A model generated the notes under the pieces. It saw nothing but the letters and a program-made list of their open reading frames with translations, did no database searches and had not been told where the DNA came from. Made by a program: the position numbers and the translations under genes. From positions 25,247,024-25,311,023 of the forward strand of contig OZ022353.1 in NCBI GenBank assembly GCA_963989245.1: a stretch of DNA of 64,000 nt. Direction: 5' to 3'. This stretch comes from Nansenia antarctica. Taxonomy: Eukaryota; Chordata; Actinopteri; Argentiniformes; Microstomatidae. Position 1 is the stretch's first letter. Each line of letters begins with the position of its first letter. Shown here one piece after another: positions 42,590-53,162 of this stretch.

Positions 42590-43345
42590 TTGTTGTTGTG
42601 GATTCCCAGCTTCGCGGGTAGTGAGCAAACAACGGATTCTTTTTCTTTCGCATTATCAACCTATCATTGCGCTTTAGAGTAAAACAAACCCGCAACTGTC
42701 GCGTCTATCTTTTCATGGAAACTCGACATTGTGCTTTACAAGAGATATTAAGTAAGATATTAAGTAATATTATTACTTGTTAACATTTTGCAATTGATCC
42801 GCGGTACACATGCGTTCCGAACCGTGGAGGGCGATCCGAACGGATCACGGAATTTCCGTGATCCGTTACACCCCTACCTAGTTGAATGGCTAAACAAGAC
42901 AACTGTCTGGACAGTACTGCTAGAATGATTCACCTTACCACAGATAGACAAAGGGTATAAGTCCATTCTGTTAACATTAGGTCTACTCTGCTAACAAAGA
43001 CTATTCCAGTTGATTTGTCAGTTGTTGTGCATTATACTTTTGTTGTGTTTGCAGTTTGCCCTTTAATAAGTTATATATACAAATAATTAAGTTATATATA
43101 TATTCTCATGCTAAAATCGACTGTAAATCCAGATTTTAAAGTTGATATTCTTCCCCGTGGAGCATGCCCCCATAACCTGTGCCCCACCCAAAATGTTTAT
43201 CACCAGCCGCCACTGTCACACACTCTGGCAATATGTTGTTGAATAACAAGAACAGTTGGGCATAGATACAGCATTTTGAACTGTGTCATGATTTATTAGC
43301 TATTGATAGTCAATTCACAGACCTTGCATGCTTACCTGTAGTCAG

Positions 43346-43863
43346 GTTCCTTGTGTAATTTCGTTAAACATTTTTGGGGAGTTGGAAAACTATACATTTT
43401 TGAAAACCTTTTAGCATAACAAACCAGAAAATGTTTGATTCCATTTTCTCAAATGTCAGTATGGCGGCCATCTTGGCCATTTAAAAATGGCGACCTTCAA
43501 ACACAAGTTTCTCAATATCTCGCCTCCTGGATTACCTAGAATCAAGATTGCAGTTGTCAAATATACATTTTTTGGGCCAAGGAATCCAATGGTGCTAATG
43601 ACAGATTATATAGATGGTCATGGTCAGATGTATAGGTGGTTATCTTGCATTTTTAATACACATAGCTGAATTTATATTGCGGTAAACATGATCTCGGACA
43701 TAATCATATTGAAATTACTATTCTGGTAATCAGGATATTTATATCTTAAAATATTTTTTATTCTCTTTATTAATTTTGTGTACAAACAAAAATAAACTGT
43801 TGTCATCGAACATAGACAGTTTGTACATTATGTATCCAACCCAACTACCCACTAACCACATCC
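43346..43863. other. No gene recognised
   Basis: Continuation of the surrounding repeat unit. It holds a short TATGGCGGCCATCTTGGCC word and an AT-rich stretch. Confidence 0.4.
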
Positions 43864-44061
43864 CCTTAACCCATACCTGTCAACCCTCCCGTTTTTCCCG
43901 GGATTCTCCCGTATTTTACCTTTCTTTCCCGCTGTGCTCCCGTTTAAATATTTTCCCGTAAATCTCCCGTATTTTTAACCTATAATAAAATATAATTTAA
44001 CACTTGTATGCGCACAATCGTTATATCCATGTCGGAGTTGACTTGTTTCCGCTCGTTTCTT

Positions 44062-44202
44062 GGGCTGCGTTCGTAATGTTGCTCTGAGAGCGCCGGAACG
44101 CACACTAGGTACAACGTCATAAAGGGACCAAGTAATTTGATTGGACAAGAGGCATTCCATGAGTGGTGATCAGATTTCCAGAGCGTATTTACGAACGCAG
44201 CC
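44062..44202. mobile_element. MITE, third copy of the GCGTTCGTAA family
   Basis: GGGCTGCGTTCGTAA...TTTACGAACGCAGCC. The interior is almost the same as 42444-42589 (CGTCATAAAGGGACCAAGTA). Confidence 0.75.
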
Positions 44203-44849
44203 TCGGTTATCTCCGTTTTGAAATGATCGCTGGTAGCATTGCACCGCTCTTTTCCCATTGACATCATGGTGTCAAGTAATGTATAAATACATGTGCTGAA
44301 TTGATATGCCCTTTTGTGTGTTCATGTATATATATGCAGGGATGTTCAAAGTATTTTACTTTCAACCAGGTATCTGATTCTGATCACCTGTAGTCACTTA
44401 CTTAAGCCGCTTGCACACAGGGCCATTGCGTTGCACCGGAAAGCTTCGTGCACACCAGGTCATTGCGTTGCACCGGAAGTTATTCATCTCAATGGGGCAG
44501 TTGCGTTGATCCGTTGCGTTGCTCTGCATTGCGTTTCTTGTCCGTCAGGGTGCGGTAATCAGTCAAAATATTTCAGCTTTTGCGTTGCGTTGGGTCCGTC
44601 AAAACAACCGGAAGTAGTTTCTTGACCAGAGGTTTCGCCTTTAGATGTAAAATCCGCCATTGGCGAAAATCTTTAATTTGGCTCTACAAGTGTTAATATG
44701 TCATTTTATGAAGTTTTTATATGTTTTCAGGCGAGAAAGTAACCATATATATTCACAAAATGTATCCGGTTTATCAAAATAACCAGTTTATATATCTAAT
44801 CTGACGTTTCTTCCCCCACTTCTGTGGGAAACTTCGCTAGCCTAGCTAA

Positions 44850-46657
44850 AGGCTATCATGTATCCTGGGCTTATAAGAGATGATGTTACCCACGTAGGAG
44901 CTCATTTTCTATCTAGTCTCCAGACTGGGTACTGAATAACCAGTCACTATTCACCTTATACAACTACTACCACTACTACTACAAGTGTAGTCTACTACTG
45001 TTCATGTTAAATCCGTGTGGAGCTAATGCTATCATAGCGTCTCCACAGGCTAGCAAAGATGGCGCCGTTAGCATCACAGACACTATGATAACATCCTCCG
45101 TAGTATCTAGTCTATCTCAGTCACAGACATGTTCAACAACAACACGTTTTACAACAAGGAAGGGATACAACTAATAAACATGTTAACACACTATTCACCT
45201 TATACAACAACTACTACTACTACTACTACTACAAGTGTCTATGACTACTGTTAATGTTAAATCCGTGTGGAGCTAATGCTATCGCGTCTCCACAGGCTAA
45301 AGTACAACTACACTAATATCCTCAACTTATGTCCTAATCACACTACTGTCATACAAGTCGTACCTCCCCCTTGACATGGACATAAACACACCTGCTACCT
45401 TCTTTGAAAGAAATCGCGATTTATTCAGTGAAAACTAGTACACCATTCATAGCACAACATAGCATAACAATAGCATAGCATTGCGAACAACAACACGTTT
45501 TACAACAAGGAAGGGATACAACTAATAAACATGTTAACTCACTATTCACCTTACATAATCAACATGTAGCTGTATCAGCATGTAGCTGTATCAAACTTTT
45601 GGTTGGCCAGAGACGGCAAGAATCAATTGCTCCTCCATTGTTAACACTTTTTGTTCAAACTTCCCCCGCTGTGCACACATGTTGCGTCTGCATCGCATGC
45701 GACATGCGTCAAGCCCATCCCACCAGGTTGCGTCAGAACGGTGGGTCACGGTTCGCGGTGTGCACGAAGCTGAAGTCATTCATCTCAATGGGGCCGTTGC
45801 GTTGCCGTTGCGTTGATCAGTTGCGTTGCTCTGCATTGCGTTTCTTGACCGTCAGGGTGCGGCAATCAGTCAAAAAATTTCAGCTTTTGCGTTGCGTTGG
45901 ATCCGTCAAAACAACCGGAAGTAGTTTCTTGCCCGGAGCTCTGGCCTCGGCTAACTAGCAAAGCTAACGTAACAGTAGCTAGTTTTAACCATGAACATTA
46001 ACTACCTTAACTACAAACCTGGCATTTGTTAATTTTATTTAATCATAGAACCATAGCTGAACATTAGTGAACGTTAGCTAGCTAGTAAGCAAGCCCTACC
46101 AAATAGTCAGAAGCCGGGTTTTGACAGCTGGCGTCCGATCGTCTAAAATCATTGATAGTTTTCAGACAATTTCCCATTCACATACAGCCAAGCACAACTG
46201 GAATAAGTACATAACGTTATAAGTACATAACGTTATAACATTACAACTTAAAATTTAATCAGTCGGCTATAGGCATAGCTGTTCATCTAGTGATCTGTCA
46301 GTTTAGCTATTGCTCTCGGTACAATCAATGGTTTATGCGAGCAGGCAAACAGCATATAGGTCTCATCTTGGCATCAGAGACAGTCATCAAGGCTATTTAT
46401 AATGTTCATAGCGCCAAATGTTTCAAACATTTAAACCTGGTTTTGACAGCTGGCGTCCGATCGTCTAAAATCATTGATAGTTTTCGGACAATTTCCCATT
46501 CACATACAGCCAAGCACAACTGGAATAAGTACATAACGTTATAAGTACATAACGTTATAACATTACAGCTTAAAATATAATCAGTTGGCTATAGGCATAG
46601 CTGGTCATCGAGTGATCTTGGCATCAGAGACAGTCATCAAGGCTATTTATAATGTTC
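44850..46657. repeat. Harbinger 5' flank with internal duplications
   Basis: AACAACACGTTTTACAACAA blocks at ~45137 and ~45488, GTGGAGCTAATGCTATC blocks at 45017 and 45268, and a ~120-bp TTTGACAGCTGGCGTCC block at 46120 and 46441. No gene was found. Confidence 0.65.
45591..45779 (-). pseudogene. Truncated MADF first exon
   Basis: Carries MEEQLILAVSGQP, the start of the MADF protein at 54940, then loses similarity. It belongs to the short Harbinger derivative. Confidence 0.5.
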
Positions 46658-46661
46658 ATAG

Positions 46662-46869
46662 TGTGGTGGGTTAACATAATTCACCCCCGGAACTATGGGT
46701 TGGGTGTATTGTTTCCGCACGGAGGGTTAAGTGCGTGGTACTCAAGTTGTTACATGAGTGATATAGTTACTGCTTGAAGCATGTGGTCGCAGCTTGTTCA
46801 TGTTTGTTAATAAACGTTTAGCTGTGACATTTGATACGCCGCCTCCGACTCCCGTCTCTCGGCACTACA
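46662..46869 (+). repeat. 5' LTR of the CsRn1-like element
   Basis: 208 bp, TGTGGTGGG...CACTACA. The corresponding 3' LTR lacks ~56 bp between GTGGTCGCA and ACTCCCGTC and has a few substitutions. Confidence 0.9.
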
Positions 46870-46870
46870 C

Positions 46871-46885
46871 TGGTGACCCCGACGT
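46871..46885 (+). other. Primer-binding site complementary to tRNA-Trp
   Basis: TGGTGACCCCGACGT is the complement of the 3' end of vertebrate tRNA-Trp plus CCA, one base after the LTR. Confidence 0.8.
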
Positions 46886-46919
46886 CAGTCCCGTTGAAGT
46901 ATCCGAGACTGAACCGAAC

Positions 46920-47609
46920 ATGGCAAATAACGCCGTTATTCTCAAATTGCCGGAGTTTTGGGAGACGTCCGCGGCAGCATGGTTCGCACAGACGGAGGCG
47001 CAGTTCGCCCTCCGTGGGATTACAGACGACGCCACACGCTACTACCATGTCGTCTCGGCGCTGGGGAGCTTCACTGCAGCCAGAACGGTGGGCTTCATTA
47101 CGGCTCCCCCTGCCCTGAATAAATATACAGCGTTTAAGGCTCTCCTCCTCAAGACCTTCGAACTATCACGGTCAGAACGAGCCCGACGTCTGTTCGCGAT
47201 TCAGGGGCTGGGAGACAGCAAGCCTTCCCAGCACATGGACATGATGCTGAACCTACTAGGTACGGAAGAACCTAATTTTCTATTTATGGAACTGTTTCTT
47301 CGGCACATGCCTGCACATGTACAGACAGCGCTCGCTAATACGACTATCACTGAACCCCGTGAGTTAGCTGAGGAGGCTGACCGCTTCTTCCTAGCTACCC
47401 AGCGTTTTACCCCTGAAGTGCTAGCCCCGACACACAATTACACTCCCCCTGGCAGAGACAGGCTAGCTAACAAGGGCCCACCTACCACCGATAGCCGTAC
47501 TAGCCCAGGCATGTGCTATTTTCACTCACGCTTTGGCGCGAAAGCGAAGAGGTGCCGCTCCCCTTGCAACTACAGCTCAACGGGAAACGGCAAAGCCTGC
47601 GCTCTGTAG
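46920..47609 (+). CDS. Gypsy Gag
   Basis: 229 codons from the ATG at 46920. The capsid-like part includes KLPEFWETSAAAWFAQTEAQF and LRHMPAHVQTALA. Near the end, CYFHSRFGAKAKRCRSPC supplies the C-H-C-C-type motif of CsRn1 Gags. It overlaps pol in another frame. Gag is frame 0 and pol frame 2, consistent with -1 frameshifting, but no slippery site was pinned down. Confidence 0.85.
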   Translation: MANNAVILKLPEFWETSAAAWFAQTEAQFALRGITDDATRYYHVVSALGSFTAARTVGFITAPPALNKYTAFKALLLKTFELSRSERARRLFAIQGLGDSKPSQHMDMMLNLLGTEEPNFLFMELFLRHMPAHVQTALANTTITEPRELAEEADRFFLATQRFTPEVLAPTHNYTPPGRDRLANKGPPTTDSRTSPGMCYFHSRFGAKAKRCRSPCNYSSTGNGKACAL

Positions 47610-50600
47610 TGGCTATGAGCGTGGGCACAGCAAACCAGCTACTATTCATCAGAGACACTCTCTCCGGGTGCAAATTCCTCTGTGACACCGGTGCTCAGAG
47701 GAGCGTCCTGCCTGCGACAGTGGATGACACCGCCAGGGGAGGTCATGGCCCACATTTAAAGTCCGCTAACGACACCCCCATCCGCACCTATGGCACGAAA
47801 GCTGTAGACCTATGTTTCGGGGGTCAGCGGTTTACATGGGACTTCGTCACGGCCGACATCTCTTATCCCCTCCTCGGTGCGGATTTCCTATGTGCTCACG
47901 GACTGCTCGTGGACGTCAAGAACAACCGCCTGGTGGACGCACTGACATTCTCCTCACTTGCATGTGTCCGCGGTGAGGCGACATACGGCGGGCTCTCCAG
48001 CTCACTCTCAGAGGGTGACAACTATCAGCACCTGCTCAGCGAGTTCCCCAGCTTGACACAGCCCACATTTTCCGCCACCACTACCAAGCATGGGGTGGAG
48101 CACCACATAGAGACCAAGGGCGCCCCCATCTACGCTAGGGCCCGGCGGCTCAACCCCGACAGGCTAGCAGTCGCTAAGTCTGAGTTCGCCAACATGGAGC
48201 GCCTTGGTATCATCCGCCGCTCAGACAGCCCATGGGCCTCACCGCTACACATCGTGCCGAAACCAGACGGCGGATGGCGACCGTGTGGCGACTACCGCCG
48301 CCTCAACGACGCTACGACACCCGACCGCTACCCAGTCCCCCACATTCAGGACTTCTCTGCGCATCTGGCGGGTAAGCTGGTTTTCTCAAAGGTGGACCTA
48401 GTGCGTGGTTACCACCAAGTCTCCGTGCACCCTTCAGACATTCCCAAAACGGCGGTGATCACGCCGTTCGGGCTATTCGAATTCCTACGCATGCCGTTTG
48501 GACTTAAGAATGCGGCCCAGTCCTTTCAGCGGCTAATGGATTCGACGCTCAGAGACATGCCATTCCTATTCGTCTATTTGGACGACATCCTCGTTGCCAG
48601 CTCCTCGGTGGAAGAGCACCTGGCACATCTCCGAGACCTTTTCACGAGGCTCAGCCAACATGGCCTGATCATTAACCCGGCGAAGTGTCCGTTCGGGTTA
48701 CCCTCCATCCAATTCCTTGGGCATCTCATCAACAAAGATGGGGCCGCCCCCCTCCCATCGAAGGTGGAGGCCGTTTCCGCCTTCCCCCGCCCACACACAG
48801 CTCGAGCACTCCGAGAGTTTCTCGGAATGGTGACTTTTTATCACCGGTTCATCCACCATGCAGCCCACACCATGCACCCGCTGTACGAGGCTATGAAGGA
48901 CAAATCCCCCAACCAGGCCATCGACTGGACGGCCGAGAGGGAAGCCGCCTTCATGGCCACCAAGACCGCCCTAAGCCAGGCCGCCATGTTGGCCCATCCG
49001 TCACCCAAGGCCCCTATTGCCATCACCACCGACGCGTCGGACTATGCCGTCGGCGCGGTGCACGAGAAGTGGGTCGCAGGCGCCTGGCAGCCGCTCGCCT
49101 TTTTCAGCCGTCAGTTGACGCCCAGAGAGCGCAAATACAGCGCGTTCGACAGGGAGCTCCTTGGCCTCTTTTTGGCAGTCCGCCACTTCCGGTTCCTGCT
49201 GGAAGGCCGTGAGTTCACGGCGTTCGTGGATCAAAAACCCCTCACGTTCTCCATGTCCAAGGTGGCCGAGCCTTGGTCTGCCCGCCAGCAACGCCAGCTC
49301 TCGTACATATCTGAGTACACCACAGACATCCAACACATCGCTGGCAAGTCCAACGTGGTCGCGGACTGTCTCTCCAGAGCAGTCGTCGGGGCCGTTCAAC
49401 TGGGTCTCGACTACCTCCGCATGAGTGCGGACCAGGCCTCCGATCACGGGGTCCAGACCCTCAAGAACGCGGACACAGGACTACGCTTGGAGGATGTCGC
49501 AGTCGGTGACTCAGGCGCAAAACTGCTGTGCGACTTCTCTACGGGCCAACCGCGGCCGCTAGTCCCTGTGAACTGGCGCCGGCCCGTTTTTGAGGCTGTA
49601 CACAACCTCTCCCACCCCGGCAGGAAACCATCCGTGAAATTGGTTTCTGAGAAGTTCGTATGGCAGGGACTCAAGAAGGAGGTAAGGGGCTGGGTCGACA
49701 CGTGCGTGGCCTGTCAACGCGCCAAAGTACACCGCCATACCAGAGCCCCTTTTGAGCCCTTCACTGTTCCTGAGAGGAGGTTCGACCACGTCAACGTCGA
49801 CCTTGTGGGACCACTGCCCGCCTCTCACGGCTTCACCTACCTTTTCACCATGGTGGACAGGACGACCCGCTGGCCCGAAGCCGTTCCCCTCTCCTCGACG
49901 GCGTCTTCCGACGTGGCCCGTGCGTTCATCGGCACGTGGGTCGCGCGCTTTGGGACCCCGTCTGACCTGTCCTCTGACCGTGGCTCGCAGTTTACCTCGG
50001 AACTGTGGAACGCTGTAGCTAGTGGTTTGGGGGTAAAGCTGCACCGCACTACTGCCTATCACCCCCAGGCTAACGGTTTGTGCGAGCGGTTCCACCGATC
50101 AATGAAGGCGGCCCTACGCGCGAGTTTGACGGACGGCAACTGGGTGGACAAACTTCCGTGGGTCATGCTTGGCCTCAGATGTGCCCCCAAAGAGGACTTG
50201 CAGTCCTCGTCTGCCGAACTCGTGTACGGCCAAACCCTACGAGTCCCCGGGGATTTCATCCCGGATGCCACTGTCCCCTGGTCTGCAGCCAGGCAGCGCT
50301 CCTCCCTGCTGGAGGCCGCTGAGGTGTTCGCACCCGTCCCCACTTCACAGCACGGTACCCCTGCTTTCCAGGTCCCCACCGAGCTGCGCTCGTCGGACTT
50401 TGTTTTCATTCGCCACGACGCCCACCGCGGCCCCCTACGCCCCCCTTACGATGGCCCGTTCAAGGTCCTACAACACGGGGACAAGACCCTGGTGGTGGAC
50501 GTTGGTGGTAGACACGAGACGGTCTCCATCGATAGGATCAAGTCCGCTCACGTGGACGTTTCCCGGCCATTGGAACTGGCTCAGCCCCCACGCCGTGGCC

Positions 50601-50779
50601 GCCCCCCCATGCCCCACCCCCCGCCCCCGGTCACGGTGCCTTCAGCTGCGCCGGCTGCCCCTGCCCCTGTCCTGGTTTCCCCTGCCCCGGCCCCGGCTGG
50701 CCCTGCCCCTGCCCCTGCCCCTTCCCCGGATGCCCCTGTGTCCCGCACCCGCCGGGGTCGGATCGTCGTCCCTCCCTGA
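47513..50779 (+). CDS. Gypsy Pol (protease, RT, RNase H, integrase)
   Basis: A single open frame of 1088 codons. Protease CDTGAQRSVL (~47680). RT with FSKVDLVRGYHQV and catalytic YLDDILVAS (~48575). RNase H TTDASDYAVGA (~49030). Integrase zinc region H-H-C-C (HNLSHPG...CVACQRAK, ~49600-49715), then catalytic Asp in NVDLVGPLP, SSDRGSQF and Glu in LCERFHRSMK. The C-terminus is a Pro/Ala-rich tail. Appears intact. The true N-terminus is unknown because it is probably made as a Gag fusion. Confidence 0.92.
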   Translation: MLFSLTLWRESEEVPLPLQLQLNGKRQSLRSVVAMSVGTANQLLFIRDTLSGCKFLCDTGAQRSVLPATVDDTARGGHGPHLKSANDTPIRTYGTKAVDLCFGGQRFTWDFVTADISYPLLGADFLCAHGLLVDVKNNRLVDALTFSSLACVRGEATYGGLSSSLSEGDNYQHLLSEFPSLTQPTFSATTTKHGVEHHIETKGAPIYARARRLNPDRLAVAKSEFANMERLGIIRRSDSPWASPLHIVPKPDGGWRPCGDYRRLNDATTPDRYPVPHIQDFSAHLAGKLVFSKVDLVRGYHQVSVHPSDIPKTAVITPFGLFEFLRMPFGLKNAAQSFQRLMDSTLRDMPFLFVYLDDILVASSSVEEHLAHLRDLFTRLSQHGLIINPAKCPFGLPSIQFLGHLINKDGAAPLPSKVEAVSAFPRPHTARALREFLGMVTFYHRFIHHAAHTMHPLYEAMKDKSPNQAIDWTAEREAAFMATKTALSQAAMLAHPSPKAPIAITTDASDYAVGAVHEKWVAGAWQPLAFFSRQLTPRERKYSAFDRELLGLFLAVRHFRFLLEGREFTAFVDQKPLTFSMSKVAEPWSARQQRQLSYISEYTTDIQHIAGKSNVVADCLSRAVVGAVQLGLDYLRMSADQASDHGVQTLKNADTGLRLEDVAVGDSGAKLLCDFSTGQPRPLVPVNWRRPVFEAVHNLSHPGRKPSVKLVSEKFVWQGLKKEVRGWVDTCVACQRAKVHRHTRAPFEPFTVPERRFDHVNVDLVGPLPASHGFTYLFTMVDRTTRWPEAVPLSSTASSDVARAFIGTWVARFGTPSDLSSDRGSQFTSELWNAVASGLGVKLHRTTAYHPQANGLCERFHRSMKAALRASLTDGNWVDKLPWVMLGLRCAPKEDLQSSSAELVYGQTLRVPGDFIPDATVPWSAARQRSSLLEAAEVFAPVPTSQHGTPAFQVPTELRSSDFVFIRHDAHRGPLRPPYDGPFKVLQHGDKTLVVDVGGRHETVSIDRIKSAHVDVSRPLELAQPPRRGRPPMPHPPPPVTVPSAAPAAPAPVLVSPAPAPAGPAPAPAPSPDAPVSRTRRGRIVVPP

Positions 50780-50805
50780 CACAGGGATTTTGACTATGGG
50801 TGAAT

Positions 50806-50819
50806 TCTGGGGGGGCTTG
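50806..50819 (+). other. Polypurine tract of the gypsy element
   Basis: A TCTGGGGGGGCTTG run immediately upstream of the 3' LTR. Confidence 0.6.
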
Positions 50820-50971
50820 TGTGGTGGGTTAACATAATTCACCCCCGGAACTATGGGTTGGGTGTATTGTTTCCGCACGGAGGGTTAAGTGCGTGGTACT
50901 CGAGTTGTTACATGAGTGTTATAGTTACTGCTTGAAGCATGTGGTCGCAACTCCCGTCTCTCGGCACTACA
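50820..50971 (+). repeat. 3' LTR of the CsRn1-like element (56-bp deletion)
   Basis: 152 bp, TGTGGTGGG...CACTACA. It lacks the AATAAA-containing block present in the 5' LTR (GTTAATAAACG at 46807-46817), so the polyadenylation signal is missing here. Confidence 0.85.
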
Positions 50972-50987
50972 ATAGCGCCAAATGTTC

Positions 50988-51112
50988 CCTCCAAAACCCA
51001 TAACCAATAATACAGTACCATTGTTGTTAATATCCCGTGTTATTATAGGCCTATATGATAATAACAGGATTCTTATTGGTTATCTGTATTTGGAGGGAAC
51101 ATTTTGCGCCAT
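50988..51112. repeat. Imperfect palindrome
   Basis: GTTCCCTCCAAAACCCATAACCAATAA is mirrored, within short blocks, by TTATTGGTTAT and TTTGGAGGGAAC about 60 bp later. It may be a small MITE next to the Harbinger first exon. Confidence 0.55.
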
Positions 51113-51161
51113 AAACATAATAAATAGCCTTGATGACTATATTACTGTCTCTGAAGCCAAT

Positions 51162-52682
51162 ATGAGACCCATGACAAGGAAGGCTGTTTTGATTGCTTTG
51201 GCGGAGGAGAGCGTACCTGTCCGGCGCTTCTGGATCCATCCCATCAATAGGACCAGAAAGCAGCACGGAGAGTACCACCGGCTGGTGTTGGAGCTCCGAC
51301 TGTATGGAGAGGAGTTTCGTCGGTACTTTCGGTTGGACCGGTGCCAGTTCGACCTGCTCCTACGTAAAGTAGGTCCGAACATTACCAAGGCGGACACCTC
51401 GTACAGACAGGCCATCGGGGCTGCTGAACGGCTTGCCATTTGTCTTCGGTATGTATCAAAATGTAGAATACCCTATGAATGAATTAATGACCAAAGATAG
51501 CACACAATAGGTTATGTTTCGCCAGCTAGAACAAACCTAGAATTCAAGTTGGTAGAAGTTTAACGTTTAGGTTGATCAGTAGGTAAATTCTAGCACATGT
51601 TTTTGAATGTGTGTCAAATATCAGATCAACCTGTAGACATATGGGAAACCATTTTATGCGTCTTTAATACATATACAAATTAATCTACTGTATTCCTATA
51701 ATTAGCCTATTAGGGATAATTTGAGCCCCCCCTGTTGAGAAGCACTGCTGTATGTGTTGTGGCAACATGCCTATATGTAGTATCAGTAAAAATGTGTGTA
51801 GAATGCATTATTGGTTAATTCTAAAACTTTTTTTTTTTTATTTGCAGTTTCCTGGCGACTGGTGACTCCTACAAGACAATAGCATTTAGCTATCGTGTGG
51901 GCTGGTCTACTGTGGCACTTATTGTGTCCACAGTATCCAGGGCTATATGGGATTGTCTTGTAGCTGAGTTCATGCCTGTGCCCAAGGAACAAGACTGGAG
52001 AGCCACTGCTAAGGAGTTCGAGGACAAATGGAACTTCCCCAACTGTGTTGGTTCCATTGATGGGAAGCACGTGGTTGTCCAGGCGCCCCCAAACTCCGGG
52101 TCTGAGTTTTATAACTACAAGGGGACCGATTCCCTTGTCCTGCTGGAAGTCGTCGATGCCAACGGCAACTTCCTGGTCGTTGATGTCGGGGCTTATGGCA
52201 AGGCGAGTGACGGGGGTACGCTCAGGGAGTCTGCCTTTGGTAGAAGACTCCAGGATGGCACCAGCGGCATCCCACCAGCTGCAGCACTCCCAGGGGCAGC
52301 CCAACTTGGTCCGGTACCTTATGTGTTTGTTGGAGACGAGGCTTTCCCTCTCAAGCCCAACCTGATGAGGCCCTATGCAGGGAGGCATGATCCAGGCAGT
52401 CCAACCCGGATCTTCAACTACCGACTGTCCCGGGCCAGGTTGGTGGTTGAGTGCACGTTTGGCATCCTCTGTGCCCGCTGGCGGATGTACAGGCGTGTCA
52501 TCCCTCTGAAGCCAGAGAATGTGGAGGCCTGTGTGAAAGCGACCTGCGTGCTCCACAACTACATACAGAAGACGAGGAGTGACCGGTCCCATTGCCCAAC
52601 CCCATCGGAGTCCAAAGAGATGGCCTACAGGAGCTCACTCGCACAGGGAACAACAACTCCACTACAGAAGCGAAGAGAGTGA
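51162..52682 (+). CDS. PIF/Harbinger transposase (two exons, HARBI1-like)
   Basis: Exon 1 51162-51448 (donor CTTCG|GTATGT), intron to TTTGCAG, exon 2 51848-52682. The junction keeps frame and gives 373 codons. Exon 1 is a helix-turn-helix-like N-terminus. Exon 2 holds the DDE nuclease: Asp in GSIDGKHV, Asp in YGKASDGG, Glu in LVVECTFGIL, plus the typical C-terminal CVKATCVLHNYI. Length matches HARBI1-type proteins (~350). No lesion seen, so it may still be functional. It works with a MADF/Myb partner that brings it to DNA. Confidence 0.9.
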
Positions 52683-53079
52683 GGGAGACCCTGACATCCT
52701 ACTTCTCCTCTCCAGCAGGTGCTGTCCCATGGCAGAACTCCATCATCTAGAGCAGCCTCTACAACCAGTGCTTATGCACCCTCAAACCCAAAGGCTCTTT
52801 TAAGAGCCAACCACAGCTTTACATAAGAGCACAAAAATCCATTCTAAACTTGTGTTTTTCTTTCTCATGGATAAATTCTACCAACGTGAGCAACTGGCAT
52901 AATTTGAATAAGGATAGTTTAAATAATGACCCTTCATAAAAATGATTAACAAATAACAAAGCTTTTAATAAGCAAACATGGGGAAACAGTGGAGGATGTG
53001 GGTACAATAGTACCATACTTTTAGTGCCACAGTGCCACCATGTGGAGACATGTGAGGGCAGGCAGGCAGGCAGGCAGGC

Positions 53080-53086
53080 ACGCACG

Positions 53087-53159
<73 letters not shown>
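53080..53159. repeat. (CA)n microsatellite preceded by CAGG repeats
   Basis: GGCAGGCAGGCACGCACG then about 30 CA units and a CT-rich end. Frames through it are artefacts. Confidence 0.95.

Positions 53160-53162
<3 letters not shown>

Larger units (their letters stand above)
40778..42876. mobile_element. hAT element nested in element A
   Basis: Ends TAGGGGTGTAACGGATCAC / GTGATCCGTTACACCCCTA, with CCTAGTTG duplicated at 40770-40777 and 42877-42884. Contains a further hAT and a MITE. No transposase frame. Confidence 0.9.
39135..43215. mobile_element. hAT element A, host of nested insertions
   Basis: Ends CAGTGGCGGCTGG / CCAGCCGCCACTG, with TCACACAC duplicated at 39127-39134 and 43216-43223. 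It shares its terminal ~120 bp (AAAATCGACTGTAAATCCAG... to the end) with element B at 55279-56932. It contains an LTR, a 31-bp minisatellite and a second hAT. No transposase was seen, so it is non-autonomous. Confidence 0.9.
38870..43345. repeat. Repeat unit interrupted by a hAT; second copy at 61560-61870
   Basis: 38880-39134 (TGGAGTTGGACAAACATACT..., AACTGTAGGCAATATTTT...) and 43216-43345 (GTCAATTCACAGACCTTGCA) together match the contiguous copy at 61560-61890. The intact copy shows that the hAT inserted at TCACACAC. The splice-like GGTAATTATC and TTGCAG signals suggest it derives from an intron-containing transposon. Confidence 0.7.
46662..50971 (+). mobile_element. Ty3/gypsy LTR retrotransposon, CsRn1-like
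   Basis: LTRs at 46662-46869 and 50820-50971, target duplication ATAG (46658-46661, 50972-50975), gag and a long pol. The undisturbed target is visible nearby: 46403-46422 reads GTTCATAGCGCCAAATG, matching the joined flanks. The primer site matches tRNA-Trp and Gag has a C-H-C-C-like motif, both features of the CsRn1 clade. Confidence 0.92.
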
